Assembly: GCA_963965975.1 (NCBI GenBank)
Contig: OZ014411.1
Coordinates: 16,334,446-16,398,445 of the forward strand
Source of the DNA: Xestospongia bergquistia
Lineage: Eukaryota > Porifera > Demospongiae > Haplosclerida > Petrosiidae
Direction of reading: 5' to 3'
Length of the DNA stretch: 64,000 bases
Part shown: piece by piece, positions 50,510-61,970 of the stretch
Layout: every line of letters starts with the position of its first letter
Position numbering within the stretch: the stretch's first letter is position 1
The notes under the pieces: generated by a model
Told to the model about the DNA's origin: nothing
Databases searched by the model: none
The model's input: only the letters and a program-made list of their open reading frames with translations
Made by a program: the position numbers and the translations under genes

Positions 50510-51514
50510 TTTTGGAAGAAGTGTCTAAATGGAATATTGGATACCTCAATAAAGAGCAAGCTTTTGGGAAAACAGAGTATGGAGTGAAGTTTGTCATTCC
50601 ACCATCATCAGTGAAAGAAGGGCAAGAAGTAAGAATTGAAGTCAGTGTAGTTTCACCAGAGAATTCCGATGTCAACCTCCCTCCTAATGTTAAGCTTGTT
50701 AGCTGTTTCTACAAGATTAAAGCAACAGGAAAATTTTCCAGACCTGTTAAGCTTTGTCTCCAACATAATGTTGAACTCAGATCACAGGAGGAAAGTCAAC
50801 AGCTAGCATTTATCAGAGCTGAAGGACCACCACCTTACAAGTTTGAGCTGTTGCCAACTGAATATGAACAAGTGTTCAGACCTTATGACAATTTTGGTGT
50901 TGTAACAATCCCTGATTTTTGCTGCTTTGCTATTGTCATCCAAACTATATGGAGTTTTATATGTCAACAGCCATGTTACAGTTATGCAATGACAGTCTTT
51001 TTCAAGGAGAAGGAGAAGTTTTCTTGGGAAATACAAGCAGTGGTCACAAAAAATCTTGGACCTTTTATTGAGGTATGCAAATATGATGAAAAAAAGAACT
51101 TCAACACTATATTGCCACCGTATGCATATTCTTTTGTCTATATTAGAGAGTGAAAACAGAGAGAGATTTTGAAAACTGGAAAAGGACAGAGCTGGTTACT
51201 ATCTCTGATCCTGACATTAATGAGGTTACTGTTGCTGAAGAGCATTATGACTTTATGCCAATGATGACTCCATTTCAAGTAAAGTCCTAGTTATTGTTGT
51301 GAAGTTTTAAATTTTGTATGGTTTAAGCTTTCTAGGGAGGTTATTGATCAGTCTACAGTAGACAATGCCCTACCTTTCTTAAAATTTAAAGTCTCCCTTA
51401 AAAATAAAGATGAGAAGAAAGTCACTGACCTCAAACTTACTTTTAGAGGAAGGAGTCTACAAATGACTTTAGTAATTAATAGCTCTGATTTGCAAGAAGT
51501 GCAGGAGACAGCAA
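50510..51514 (+). CDS. ZU5-like domain exons
   Basis: 50510-51072 encodes FGKTEYGVKFVIPPSSVKEG then EVSVVSPENSDVNLPPNVKL, a ZU5-type beta domain as found in ankyrins, UNC5 and PIDD, joined with death domains in those families. The exon reads through its donor to a TGA at 51151-51153 if unspliced; splicing at 51072/51147 continues RVKTERDFENWKRTELVTIS. A further exon (about 51328-51514) adds FKVSLKNKDEKKVTDLKLTF. Confidence 0.75.
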
Positions 51515-51705
51515 GTAAGTGATATTTACTCCTACTACTGCCAACATATCTAACTGAGCTTTTCTAAAATACTAAAATAGTATATAGAAATGTGTCCTCC
51601 TTTTGCTAATATAGCTCACTTTGCCACCACTCCTCCCAACACTATTCCTACTGCAAGCATCCCTACTTTCACCACTACTCCTACTATTGGAAGCGTACTT
51701 ACTAG

Positions 51706-52580
51706 ACATTAGTATATGGTGTTAGTGGCTTTTAAGTATTGGTTATATCCATACATAATTCTTACTTAGCTTTCATTTTATAAGAATCAGTTCAGTTCTT
51801 ATACTTTTCAACTATTACAGGTTGTAATAGCATCAGTAAGTATGAACAACTCTACAAGTAGATGATGCCTGTCACAAACAACAGATTCTAGTCAACATTA
51901 TTGACCACAAATGGTGCGATCTGATTGAATAATTACATATACATACAAAAGTTGCTTTGTGGATTATTAAAACAATAATGATTTTGAAAAAGCTTTGATG
52001 TAGATATGATATCACACTAACATTATAATAAATTAAGAAGTCAAGTCAAAGACTCTCTACAAACTGGTTTTAAAAAAAGAACTTTGTGTTATTCCCAGTA
52101 ATTTTCTTTTGTTATAGAATTTTGTCATCTACATAACATGTGATTCAAATCTTATAACTACTACCTGCCACTCATATCTTATGTAAACTCAGTTTTATAG
52201 TTCTTAAAGGAAAGAATGGAGCCTTGTCTGATATCTCTGTAAAACACATAACCTTCACTTTTTCTGTTTCAGAAATATCTACACCTTTAGAGCTTGCTAA
52301 ATCATGACCCTTTAGTCTTGCGTTTTAATAAATATTTTATTGGCTCCCTTCTTCATCTGTAAACATTTTCAAATATAAATTAGGAATATGGTGGTTATTT
52401 GTAAGGCACAGGAAGTGCATAGATCTACTACAATGCAAGATTAATACTGTTAGGTTCTTATATTTAGAATTTAGGGTCTAAGATATAGTATTAATTACTC
52501 ATTGATGTATGGAATTCCCTGTTAATAGACACCACCAACTATGAATATTGTGTTTGTATTTTGTAATTTGAATTATTGAC
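51706..52580. repeat. Intronic repeat, copy C
   Basis: Third copy, in the intron before the second death-domain exon. Its start (GGTGTTAGTGGCTTTTAAG) matches the start of the intron after 47209. A short piece of the same repeat also occurs at about 55610-55690. Confidence 0.7.
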
Positions 52581-52844
52581 TGTATTTTAACAGTCTAACT
52601 TGTTTAGCTATCTATACATGTGTAATGCATTAATTTATATATGCATACATTGAAGTATCCTAAACAATTATTAGAACTTACAATTATTGAAAATTTAGAC
52701 AGGGTTTTCTTTGTTGTTACATGTACTTTCAAATGTCAGCTTGGTTAAGATTGTCAGGCAATACATACTGTACGTGTAAGAACAAAATTACTGATGTTAC
52801 AATGACTTCTAGCTACTGTGTTTAAATGTTTATTTTTTATGCAG

Positions 52845-53152
52845 GTACTCGAGATATTTTAAATACTCCCCCTGATGAACATATTCTAGTCAAGTTATTA
52901 GTTAATATCAGTAACCAGTGGCGTCTTATTGGTACAGCTTTAAAAGTTTCCAATGATGTTTTGAATGGTTTAAAATCCAGTCAGGAAGAAAATAAAGTTA
53001 AACTCATTGAAGTAATCCAATCCTGGTTGACTTCTCAGCCATCGCCTGTCACCTGGGAGACAGTAATTTCTGCTATTGAGGGTGATATCGTTGAAAACAC
53101 AGCAAAAGCTAATGAAATACGTGACCATCTAGGTCTCCCCAGATGCCAATAA
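52845..53152 (+). CDS. Second death-domain exon and gene end
   Basis: After TTTATGCAG the exon reads LLVNISNQWRLIGTALKVSN, then VIQSWLTSQPSPVTWETVIS and IRDHLGLPRCQ followed by TAA. It is intact. Relative to the first death domain it keeps QWRLIGTAL and SWL...TWE, and its W supports a TGG to TAG change in the first domain. Confidence 0.85.
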
Positions 53153-53299
53153 TTAGCTAACTAAACTACCTTATATGTACTACTATTACTTTATAGTTTG
53201 AAATATTTTTTATATAATACAAATATTGTTATGTAACTTCCCTTTTTGCTGCATTTAAATTTTTGATAATAACATTATTGAAAGTGGGAGGGTATAGAG

Positions 53300-54517
53300 T
53301 AGTGTTGTTTTAGTTTAGCTTTATATATTTTTAGTTAGTTATAGTTAGTTTTTCTACCTGTGGAATAATTTCAGTTAGCTATAGTTAGTTTCTCTGCCAA
53401 AGGAATAATTTTAGTTAGTTATAGTTAGTTTTTCTATCAATGGAATAATTTTAGTTAGTTATAGTTAGTTTTCTGTCAGCGGAATAATTTTAGTTATTTC
53501 TCTGCTTTAATAATAATTTTAGTTAGTTATAGTTGAGAAAGATAGCTAAATTTAATGCATTTTTAGACTAAAGAAATTGCTCATTTTTCTTAAAAGTATT
53601 TTATTCTTTAAGTTTGTATCTGCTAATCGGTTTCTTCTATCACTTGATGCATACCTAGCTTTGGATGGAGAATCTTGTTATCACGAAATTACTTGTTTTC
53701 CACTAGAATTGTTGCAACATTTGCACTACCAATAAATGTAGCTAACTTCTCGGTTATTTTCTGAGTTATTTGATGTAAGAAGATTTATGCAGCATCAAAG
53801 CAAGGCTTAGTTGCCTGGCATCGTTTTACCATTACATGTAGCTTTATTATCCTTAAGACTCTTTTCTTTCCAATAACTTCCTTTGCTCAGGTACTGTTTT
53901 AAATTAGATGGATTTTTTCCTTTTATTTTATTCTCACATTCAGCATTTTTAGAGGCTTCAATCTTACAAACATTATTGTTTGGTGCTTCATCATCATCAA
54001 AAGTATTCCCAAACTGGGTTTGCTTTTGGTCATCCAGTTGACATAGCAGACATAACAGAAGTTTCAACTTCCTGTCTTTTTAGTGTCTACTGATGTATAC
54101 CCAGCACATGCTTGTATTGTGCATTGTGATAGCTTATTGTACAACCAAAGTGAAAGGTATACATGTGCTTGTATTGAATTGTGCTATCTTTCATTAACAG
54201 CTAACTTATAACAAGTTAACGTATCACTTACTAGTGGTTTATCTTTTGTGCAAGTATGACATTTTTTTATTGAGTACAGGTATCTGTTGTTTTAGTTTGG
54301 AACTCTCTATAATAGTTAGTTATAGTTAGTTTTTGCCATTATTACATTAATTTTAGTTAGTTTTAGTTAGTTTTCTTGGTTTCAAAAAACTTTTAGTTAG
54401 TTTTAGTTAGTTAATTGTCAGATGAAGATTTAGTTAGTTATAGTTAGTTAACTAAAAGTCAAACAGGCTAAACTAAAAGGGTTTTAGTTTTAGTTATAGT
54501 TAACTAAAACAACACTA
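53300..54517. mobile_element. hAT-type non-autonomous element
   Basis: 1218 bp with perfect 16-bp terminal inverted repeats (TAGTGTTGTTTTAGTT at 53300-53315; its complement at 54502-54517) and a perfect 8-bp target duplication GTATAGAG (53292-53299 and 54518-54525). TAGTG ends and 8-bp duplications fit hAT. Near both ends are tandem TTAGTTAGTTATAG arrays (53310-53540, 54310-54500). On the minus strand, 53807-54067 reads KGKNPSNLKQYLSKGSYW after spaced Cys residues, like a decayed BED zinc finger, the DNA-binding module of hAT transposases. Confidence 0.9.
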
Positions 54518-54611
54518 GTATAGAGGGAGGAGTGTATACTTCAATTGCAAAATAACCACTAGATAAATTTAAATATGCCAATAACTTATTAAAGTAGATT
54601 ATTATCTCAAT

Positions 54612-55880
54612 GATCCTTGTTCCATTGACTAAACTATAGCTATTTACTTGATCTTTGTATCCATAAACGTGTTAATGTATTTATTACTATGATCTTACTA
54701 GCAATGTAAGCAGAATCACCCTAAGGGAAGAGAGAAAGGAAGAATAAATATCAAAAACATGATCATAAATAACTGTTATTGTTTTTATCACTCAGTGCCT
54801 TCATGAAGTGAAAACTCACATATATTTACATGTACATGTTACTATAGTAGTGAAATAGTGACAAAATTGTTGACTCACAGTGCCCTTGAAAAGCACTCCT
54901 TGTTGGTTTGATCACTCTAGAGACATTGGTTATATGATTATTTTGACCTAATGCACCTGTATAGTCATTACGACTATTATTACTGATAATATGTCATGGA
55001 TTAATGACTTACTTACTAAAGAGGTTGATATACTGAGATCAGAATATTGCTTCAATTTTAAAAGACCATTAAGAGCACCTACAGATAAGAAATTGTTAAC
55101 ATAATAATTATTTCTATTACTTACTTTGTCTCTGTTGTTTTTTGATGATAGGGTTACTAATAAAGCAGAGAGAGATCATGAATCTTATATTAGTTTCACA
55201 AAAAGAAAGCCATTATTGTAAATATTGTACATACTAGTCACAAATCACAATGGATGTCATTCTTTTGTCTGAAATCAAAATCTAATAACCATATGCCATT
55301 TATTTACTAATAACAGTTTAGTGCTTTGCAATAAATTGTTTTATACTGTATGTCTAGTAATGTTATTAATATATAGTTTATTCAATTTAAGATTAGATTC
55401 TAATTATTATAAATTATTGTAATCCGCACAAGCTAGATAAAAGTGCTGGCTTAAGAGAAAGGCTTCATACTGCATGTGATTACTCATTAACAGTACAGGA
55501 ACCATGGCTACTTGGATAGGAGTTAGCTGGCGTAGGGTCAACCATTTAGTAAGTATATGACTAATATGAACAATGAAATGTCTTGTAGTTAGATAATTAA
55601 TTTCAATTTATGTACATAACATGTGATCCAAAATTTAAAACAACCTGCCACTCATATCTCAGTGTATTTTACTCTGGTTTATAGTTCCCTGTTCCATTGA
55701 CTAAACTATTTTCATGATCTTTGTATCATGTCAATGTATTTATTACTAATATTGTTAACTTATCACTAAAGAAAGCAAAATCAGTCTAAGGAAAGAAAAA
55801 GGAAGGAGTAAATATCAAATACATTATTATACACAATTGCTATTGTTGTTATCATTCAGTGGCTTTATGAGGTTAAAAAA
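54612..55880. repeat. Pair of about 200-bp direct repeats
   Basis: 54612-54815 and 55687-55880 share TGTTCCATTGACTAAACTAT, a TTGTATC...GTATTTATTACTA block and a later ATCA(C/T)TCAGTG block with clear divergence. No genes are seen between or around them from 54526 to 56130. Confidence 0.65.
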
Positions 55881-56129
55881 AATAAATTTGCTAGACATCC
55901 CTACATTGTACATAGACGCAAAGAAATAATTAAAAAGAATGATTATTTCCAAATTTATAGTAAAATTTATACTTATCTCCAATGCTAACATTACAGACAA
56001 AAATATGTCATATTTTATATGTCGGTTACATGTAGATTAATTATGTGTATCTTATAAAGTAAGATACTATAAATGTAAACGTTGTCATAATCAAGTTATA
56101 AAGTAATCCAAATAAATTGTCACATTTTG

Positions 56130-58560
56130 TTTACAGTATATATATATATTGTTTCCACATTTATGATACTATCATTACTCATCCTTTCGATGAGTCTTTT
56201 ACAATATAATAGTTGGTAAGTGTAATATATTTCAATATAAATTCTTAATGTATTGAATGTAATTTTGTCATTTTGTTCACTGTATTTTCTTGTTGTTTTC
56301 ACATTTATGGTGCTATCATTACTCATCATTTGAATGTGTTATTTATAATATAATAGGATGTAAGTGTGATATATTGTAATTTAATTCTAGGTGTTATAAA
56401 TGCTATTTTGTCATTTTGTCACTCTACTGTTTTTTATTTGCACACTTAAGGTGCTGTCATTATTTGCTATCTGAATGTGTCCTTTAGAATATAATAGTTC
56501 GTAATTATAAAATATTTTAATCAAAATTCTAAGTGTATTGAATGCAATTTCGTCATTTTCTTTACTCTATTGTTTTCTTTCCACACTTATGGTGCTGTCA
56601 TTACTTGTTATCTGAATGTGTCTTTTACAATATAATAACGAAGAAGTGTGATATATTATAATGTTAATTTTAAATGTATTGATTGCAACTTTTGTCATTT
56701 TGTTCACTCTTTTTTGGCTTCTTCATTTATGATGGTATCATTACTTATCATCTGAATATGTCGTTTGCAATATAATAATTTGTAAGTGTGATATATGTGA
56801 CCTGATTTGCAAAAAGGGACCACTTCTCTCAAAACATTTGTGTACTGATTTATAAACAAGTCACTGTTAAAACATCTCAAACATCTCAGTTTTGTACATA
56901 CAGTTGTTATAGATGCATAACTATTCTATATGTATGCAACACTGTTTTTCGAGATGTTTTAACACTTATGGTGCTGTCATTACTCGTTATCTGAATGTGT
57001 CTTTACAGTATAATAGCAAGTAAGTGTGATATATTGTAACGTAAATTTTAAATGTATTGATTGCAATTTTGTCATTTTCCCCACTCTTTTTTGGTTTCTT
57101 CATTTATGATGGTATCATTACACATCATTTGAATGCAATAGAATAGGATGTAAGTGTGATATATTGTAATTTAATTCTAGGTGTTTTGAATGCTATTTTG
57201 TCATTTTGTCACTCTACTGTTTTTTATTTGCACACTTAAGGTGCTGTCATTATTTGCTATCTGAATGTGTCCTTTAGAATATAATAGTTTGTAATTATAA
57301 AATATTTTAATCTAAATTCTAAGTGTATTGAATGCAATTTCGTCATTTTCTTTACTCTATTGTTTTTTTTTTCCACACTTATGGTGCTATCATTATTCAT
57401 TATCTGAATGTGTCCTTTACAATATAATAGAAGGTAAGTGTGATCTATTGTAATGTAAATTCTAAGTGTATTGAAAGCAACTTTGTCATTTTGTTCATTC
57501 TATTGTTTTTTTGTTTCCACATTTATGATGCTATCATTACTCATCATCTGAATGTGTTCTTTACAATATCATAGGAGGTAAGTGTGATATAATGTAATGT
57601 AAATTCCAAGTGTATTGAGTGCAATTTTGTCATTTTGTTCACTCTTTTTTTTTGGTTTCCACATTTGTGATGGTATCATTACTCATCATCTGAATGTGTT
57701 CTTTACAATATCATAGGAGGTAAGTGTGATATAATGTAATGTAAATTCTAAGTGTATTGAGTGCAATTTTGTCATTTTGTTCACTCTTTTTTTGGGTTTC
57801 CACATTTGTGATGGTATCATTACTCATCGTCTGAATATATCCCTTACAATGTAATAGAAGGTAAGTGTGATCTGTTGTAATGTAAATTTTAAGTGTATTA
57901 AAAGCAAATTTGTCATTTTGTTCACTCTATTGTTTTTTTCCCACATTTAAGATGCTATTATTACAAATCATCTGAATGTGTTCTTTACAATATCATAGGA
58001 GGTAAGTGTGATATAATGTAATGTAAATTCTAAGTGTATTGAGTGCAATTTTGTAATTTGGTTCACTTTTTTTTGTTTCCACATTTATGATGGTATCATT
58101 ACTCATCATCTGAATGTGTCCTTTACAATATAATAATGAGTAAGTGTGATCTATTATAATGTAAATTCTAAGTGAATTGAATGCAATTTTGTCATTTTGT
58201 TCACCTTATTTTTTCCACATTAATTGCGCCATGATTATTTGTCATCTTAATATGTTCTTTACAATATAAAAGGATATAAAGTCATGTACATATTGTATAA
58301 AGCCTAAGTGTATAAAGTCAAGTTATATCATTTTGCTCATTCTATTGCTTTGTCCCTATTTATGATACTGGGAATACTTATCATGTGAATGTGTCTTTAC
58401 CACGTAATAGTTAGCAATTGTGAAATATTGTAGTATAAACGTTTTGTTTATTTATTTTGATGTTGTCATTGTGTATGCTCTTTCTTTTTTCCACAAATAT
58501 TATGCTGTGATTATTTATCATCTAAATGCGTCCTCTATAATATAATAGTTGGTAAGTGAA
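56130..58560. repeat. About 142-bp satellite array
   Basis: About 16 diverged units; measured spacing of the CCACATTT/CCACACTT start is 144, 142, 141 and 141 bp between 57373 and 57941. Each unit has CATTACTCATCATCTGAATG, a CTTTACAATATAATAG box followed by (A/G)GTAAGTGTGAT, and a poly-T before the next start. Frames are short and unrelated to known proteins. A foldback interrupts the array at 56793-56963. Confidence 0.85.
56866..56963. repeat. Foldback inside the satellite
   Basis: GTTAAAACATCTC (56866-56878) and its exact complement (56951-56963) enclose 72 bp that is not satellite sequence, probably an insertion. Confidence 0.6.
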
Positions 58561-59487
58561 TGTTAAATCATTGGGTATTGCTAATAATGCTTAAAGCTTC
58601 TTACTAGCTTGTTTCTCTATCTACATTTTAGCATTCTATAGCTATAGTCTTCCATAAACACTGTTGCTGTTTAATGTTTATATGAAATTTGTATCACTAG
58701 TCAGTGTTTTCAGTCAGTATCTTCCAAACAAATTATGGGGTGACTTTCATTTATAATTTTGTGACTTTTTTATTGACTTTACGCTTAATATACATTGTTA
58801 TTTAATAGTATTAAGCATTATCAATAATTGTCTTAACATTCTCCTAAGAATTATTTATTACTAATGGTTTAAATGATTATAATATCATCACAAAATTGTT
58901 ATAATATATGTCTATTAATAAATGAGTTTGTTGTATTACTGTGAATCCTAACAATGATATTGATTAAGTTACTATCAAGATATTGTATTGCTAATTAAAA
59001 ATATTTATTATCACTAATATGTTAGCTGATGATGATGAAAAAGTATGATTATTTAACCTAGTATAATTAATTTAACATAAGTTTGTGTACTGTGAGTGCT
59101 TTTTCTTATTTATTTTATTGTAAGAACTTATAACATTGACAACTGCTGTACATATATTTTGTCTTAATTGTAAATAAGATATTTGTTGAATATATTTTTA
59201 TCATAAAAATGAAAAAGTGTTTGTTACTAGCCATTTCAAAAAAGATGTGAGTGAATTGTTTTATAAGGAGTGCTAGCTCTTCCTCTATGCTAATAAAAAT
59301 AATATTTGTAATGTTTTGCCAATTGTTGAGAGTGATTTGACTCATTTTTTATAAGAGCAGATATAATGTTGTGTAGGTTATAATGTTACTAGTTTACTCA
59401 TATATAGCAGTGTTGGTATAGATAATATACTGATGTTATTATATGTTCTCTTGGTTCATGGTAATGTAATTATCATATTATATTTAG
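58561..59487. other. No gene seen
   Basis: AT-rich DNA. The only sizeable frame (59115-59345, minus) has no recognisable motif. Confidence 0.4.
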
Positions 59488-59586
59488 GTTAGACCTACTG
59501 CAATCATGTTAGCAGCAAAGAGTGGACACAAAGATGTCGTTTTTATATTAACACAGAAATGAGCCAATCTAGACCTTGTAAACAAA
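59488..59586 (+). pseudogene. Orphan ankyrin-repeat exon with stop
   Basis: After TATTTAG, 33 codons read TAIMLAAKSGHKDVVFILTQ, K, TGA (59560-59562), ANLDLVNK. This is one full ankyrin repeat; the TGA replaces the usual Gly codon (GGA). The one-repeat, phase-0 exon resembles the ankyrin exons of the gene at 42731, so it is likely a remnant of a related gene. No partner exon was found near it. Confidence 0.75.
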
Positions 59587-60930
59587 GAAAGTGTTCATGT
59601 GCATATGTTTATGTGAAAGGCTGTATAACTAAATATAATATGTAACTTCTTTTCCCTAAAAATAGGCATTAGTTCTTTTACTATTACAATAAATGTTGTA
59701 ATATTATTTTAAAGAAAATGCCATATAATGTACAGACCATTGAAGAGCTACAGTTTATCTGATGTAATAATTGTCATACAGAGATAATGTTGGTTATTGT
59801 TGTATACTTGTGAATAATATAATGAGACTTACATGGAAGTACAGACATGATGATATTTAATAGTTGAAATGACATAAAAAGCTACACGTTCTATTTTGGT
59901 CTGATGTTTGCTTAATAGAATAGTCATAAGCCTAAATAATTTCTGAGTCTCAATGTAAGTAATTTTAGTTGTATTCAGCAGATTTTGTCAGTCAGGTGAT
60001 TCAAGGCAATTAATTTTCTTTGATGTATGGCTGCTCCTGCTTTCCCACACACCCCACAATGTTTTTTCGGTTTCTGTCTTGTAATTTATATTTGCTTTTT
60101 ACCTCCAGTTTATAATAGTTATTAATTATTTATATATTTCTTTGTTCATTATTTTTTCTGCCAATGTTTATTTTGGAACGACATTTTTTGCTACTATTTT
60201 TTATTTGTTATACCATTATCTTGTTCCTAGTTAAGTTGGTTACTTGTTCTACAATTTGTGCTGATGAATTCATGTGAGTAGGTGTTAAAATTTTGGCTTT
60301 CTTCTGTCAGACAGACAGTAACACTGCCTACGTAAGGATAACATATTGTTTTTTGTTCTTTAATCTGTTTAAACTATGAAAAATTATAAGAGAATGGGCT
60401 TTATTATGCTTACACTGCAAGGTATTTTTTCACACAAAGTATCCATTTTTATAGGTCTTATATCGAACACTTTTAGTTATGAAAGTAGTGATGTACAAAG
60501 AGCTCAAAAGTAATCTCTGTGAGAGATGCTATTTATGTGTTATGATTATATTTGTGATGGAAAGGGAGATCAATTTTATTAGCCTGTTTTAAGTTGTGTC
60601 AACTGAGTTTTGTCAATAATATATGTTCCTGTTTTAAGGAGATCAGATTAGTCGCATCTTTTAGCAATCAAGAAACAGGTATATTTACAGCACATTGCCA
60701 GTTCAATTGGCCATTTCTAGTTTGTTTGTTATTGATATAATTACACATCCATAAATAAATTTTACTCTCTGATGCCTACATTATTTTAATAAGTATATAG
60801 CAATGTTCTGTTGTATAGTATATCTGAGTACACTCGTCCAACCTATAAAGATATTTTAGTTAATTTATGATTTAAGTAAAAATAACACAAACAAGTAAAT
60901 GAAATTTACCAAACTTCATTAATGTGGGAA
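59587..60930. other. No gene seen
   Basis: AT-rich DNA without coding, RNA or repeat structure that I can name. Confidence 0.4.
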
Positions 60931-60934
60931 TGGT

Positions 60935-61175
60935 GGTCAAGGAAATCTAAAGTAGGAATGGCAGTATAGAAATCTCTACATAATAGTCACATAAATGTCC
61001 CTGAATACAAAATTATGCTATATATTTATTATATTGAATATCTTTTTACTTGACTTCTAATTGACCATTTTCCTTAAGATACTATTACAATTATTGCAAC
61101 AAAATAAAGATTATCCCCTTAATATTGTAGCAATCATGTAAAGATTTCCTTACTGCCATTCCTACTTTGGGAGTG
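60935..61175. mobile_element. Foldback element (MITE-like), copy 1
   Basis: About 60943-60972 (AAAGTAGGAATGGCAGTA...) pairs with 61142-61171 (its complement with two or three mismatches). No transposase. The left arm also contains a second GGGAATGGTGGTCAAGGAAA stretch. Confidence 0.5.
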
Positions 61176-61725
61176 TTTGAGATGTTTCTATCATGTTCTC
61201 TGTATTTAATGAATTTTTGGAAATTTTTTATATAATTGTTCTGATAAATATTGGCTAGTAAATACTTCATGTAATTAAATCATCTACAAGAAAATAAAAA
61301 AAATATATATTAATATGAAGTAAATGCTTTAAAACTATAATAGAAGGTTTTTAAAAAATTATTTCATTGAAAATTATCTTTAAATTAAATGAGGTGTCTG
61401 ATTTTGGACGTCTATTATTTTAAGTGCTTTAACAAATAAAAAAATGGTGATTTTGGCAGAATTTGAAACTAGCCTCCCAATAGGCACCATTTTGTTTAAA
61501 ATGAACTATTTTTTATTATTCATGAGAAGGAAGACAGGGGCTGTGGTTAGTGTTTATTTATCCTATTGAGCCTTGATCCTGATTGAGTGTTTCCTGGTAC
61601 ATTCTAAGGAGAGGATAACTTTCTAGTTATCTCAAACCTACTAGTAATAAAAGACAGGACATCTGTAACTGATGGGCTTGGAATATTTGGCTACCTGTTA
61701 GTTTACTATCCAGTGCTTACTCATA

Positions 61726-61746
61726 CACATACACACACACACACAT
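61726..61746. repeat. (CA)n microsatellite
   Basis: Short ACACAC run. Confidence 0.8.
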
Positions 61747-61844
61747 TCAATTGATAGTTATATTATTATAAGAAGAGTTGTTTTCTAATAAGGCAATGTA
61801 AATAAGTACATTAAAATTAATAAGAAATAGTGATATAAAACATC

Positions 61845-61970
61845 TGATCACAGTAGAAATGGTAGTATTAAAATCCCTACATAGTAGCCACTACATATAT
61901 ACATGTTTAATGAGACTTTATTGTGCATACTAAGTAAGGATTTTCTTACCATCTTCCTCTTTTGTCTTGT
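61845..61970. mobile_element. Foldback element (MITE-like), copy 2
   Basis: A shorter, diverged relative of the element at 60935: left part CAGTAGAAATGGTAGTATTA then ATCCCTACATAGTAGCCAC, right part GGATTTTCTTACCATCTTCC. The left halves of the two elements align. Confidence 0.45.

Larger units (their letters stand above)
42731..53152 (+). pseudogene. Ankyrin/Roc-COR/death/ZU5/death protein gene, three lesions
   Basis: Exons: 42731-42832, 43190-43282, 44354-44452, 44955-47029, 47146-47209, 49887-50216, 50405-50461, 50510-51072, 51147-51278, about 51328-51514, 51615 onward (Thr/Pro-rich, possibly alternative) and 52845-53152, with TAA at 53150-53152. Phases agree at nearly all junctions. Domain order: four ankyrin repeats, Roc GTPase, COR-like region, death domain, ZU5-like domain, Thr/Pro linker, death domain. 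This layout suggests a cytosolic signalling or immune scaffold. Lesions are a one-base loss near 46130 (frame slips before HMLIGFLRSL), TAA at 46448-46450 and TAG at 50066-50068 (probably from a TGG). No start exon was found upstream of 42731, so the 5' end is missing or unrecognised. Sequencing error could explain the lesions, but three in one gene favours decay. Confidence 0.8.

Noticed and set aside
50803-51036. Minus-strand frame opposite the ZU5 exon
   Set aside because: Shadow of the real exon on the + strand.
59560-59562. TGA in the ankyrin exon as a selenocysteine codon (also TGA at 283-285)
   Set aside because: The positions normally carry Gly or Ser, are not redox sites, and the surrounding genes are otherwise broken. 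Plain nonsense changes are simpler.
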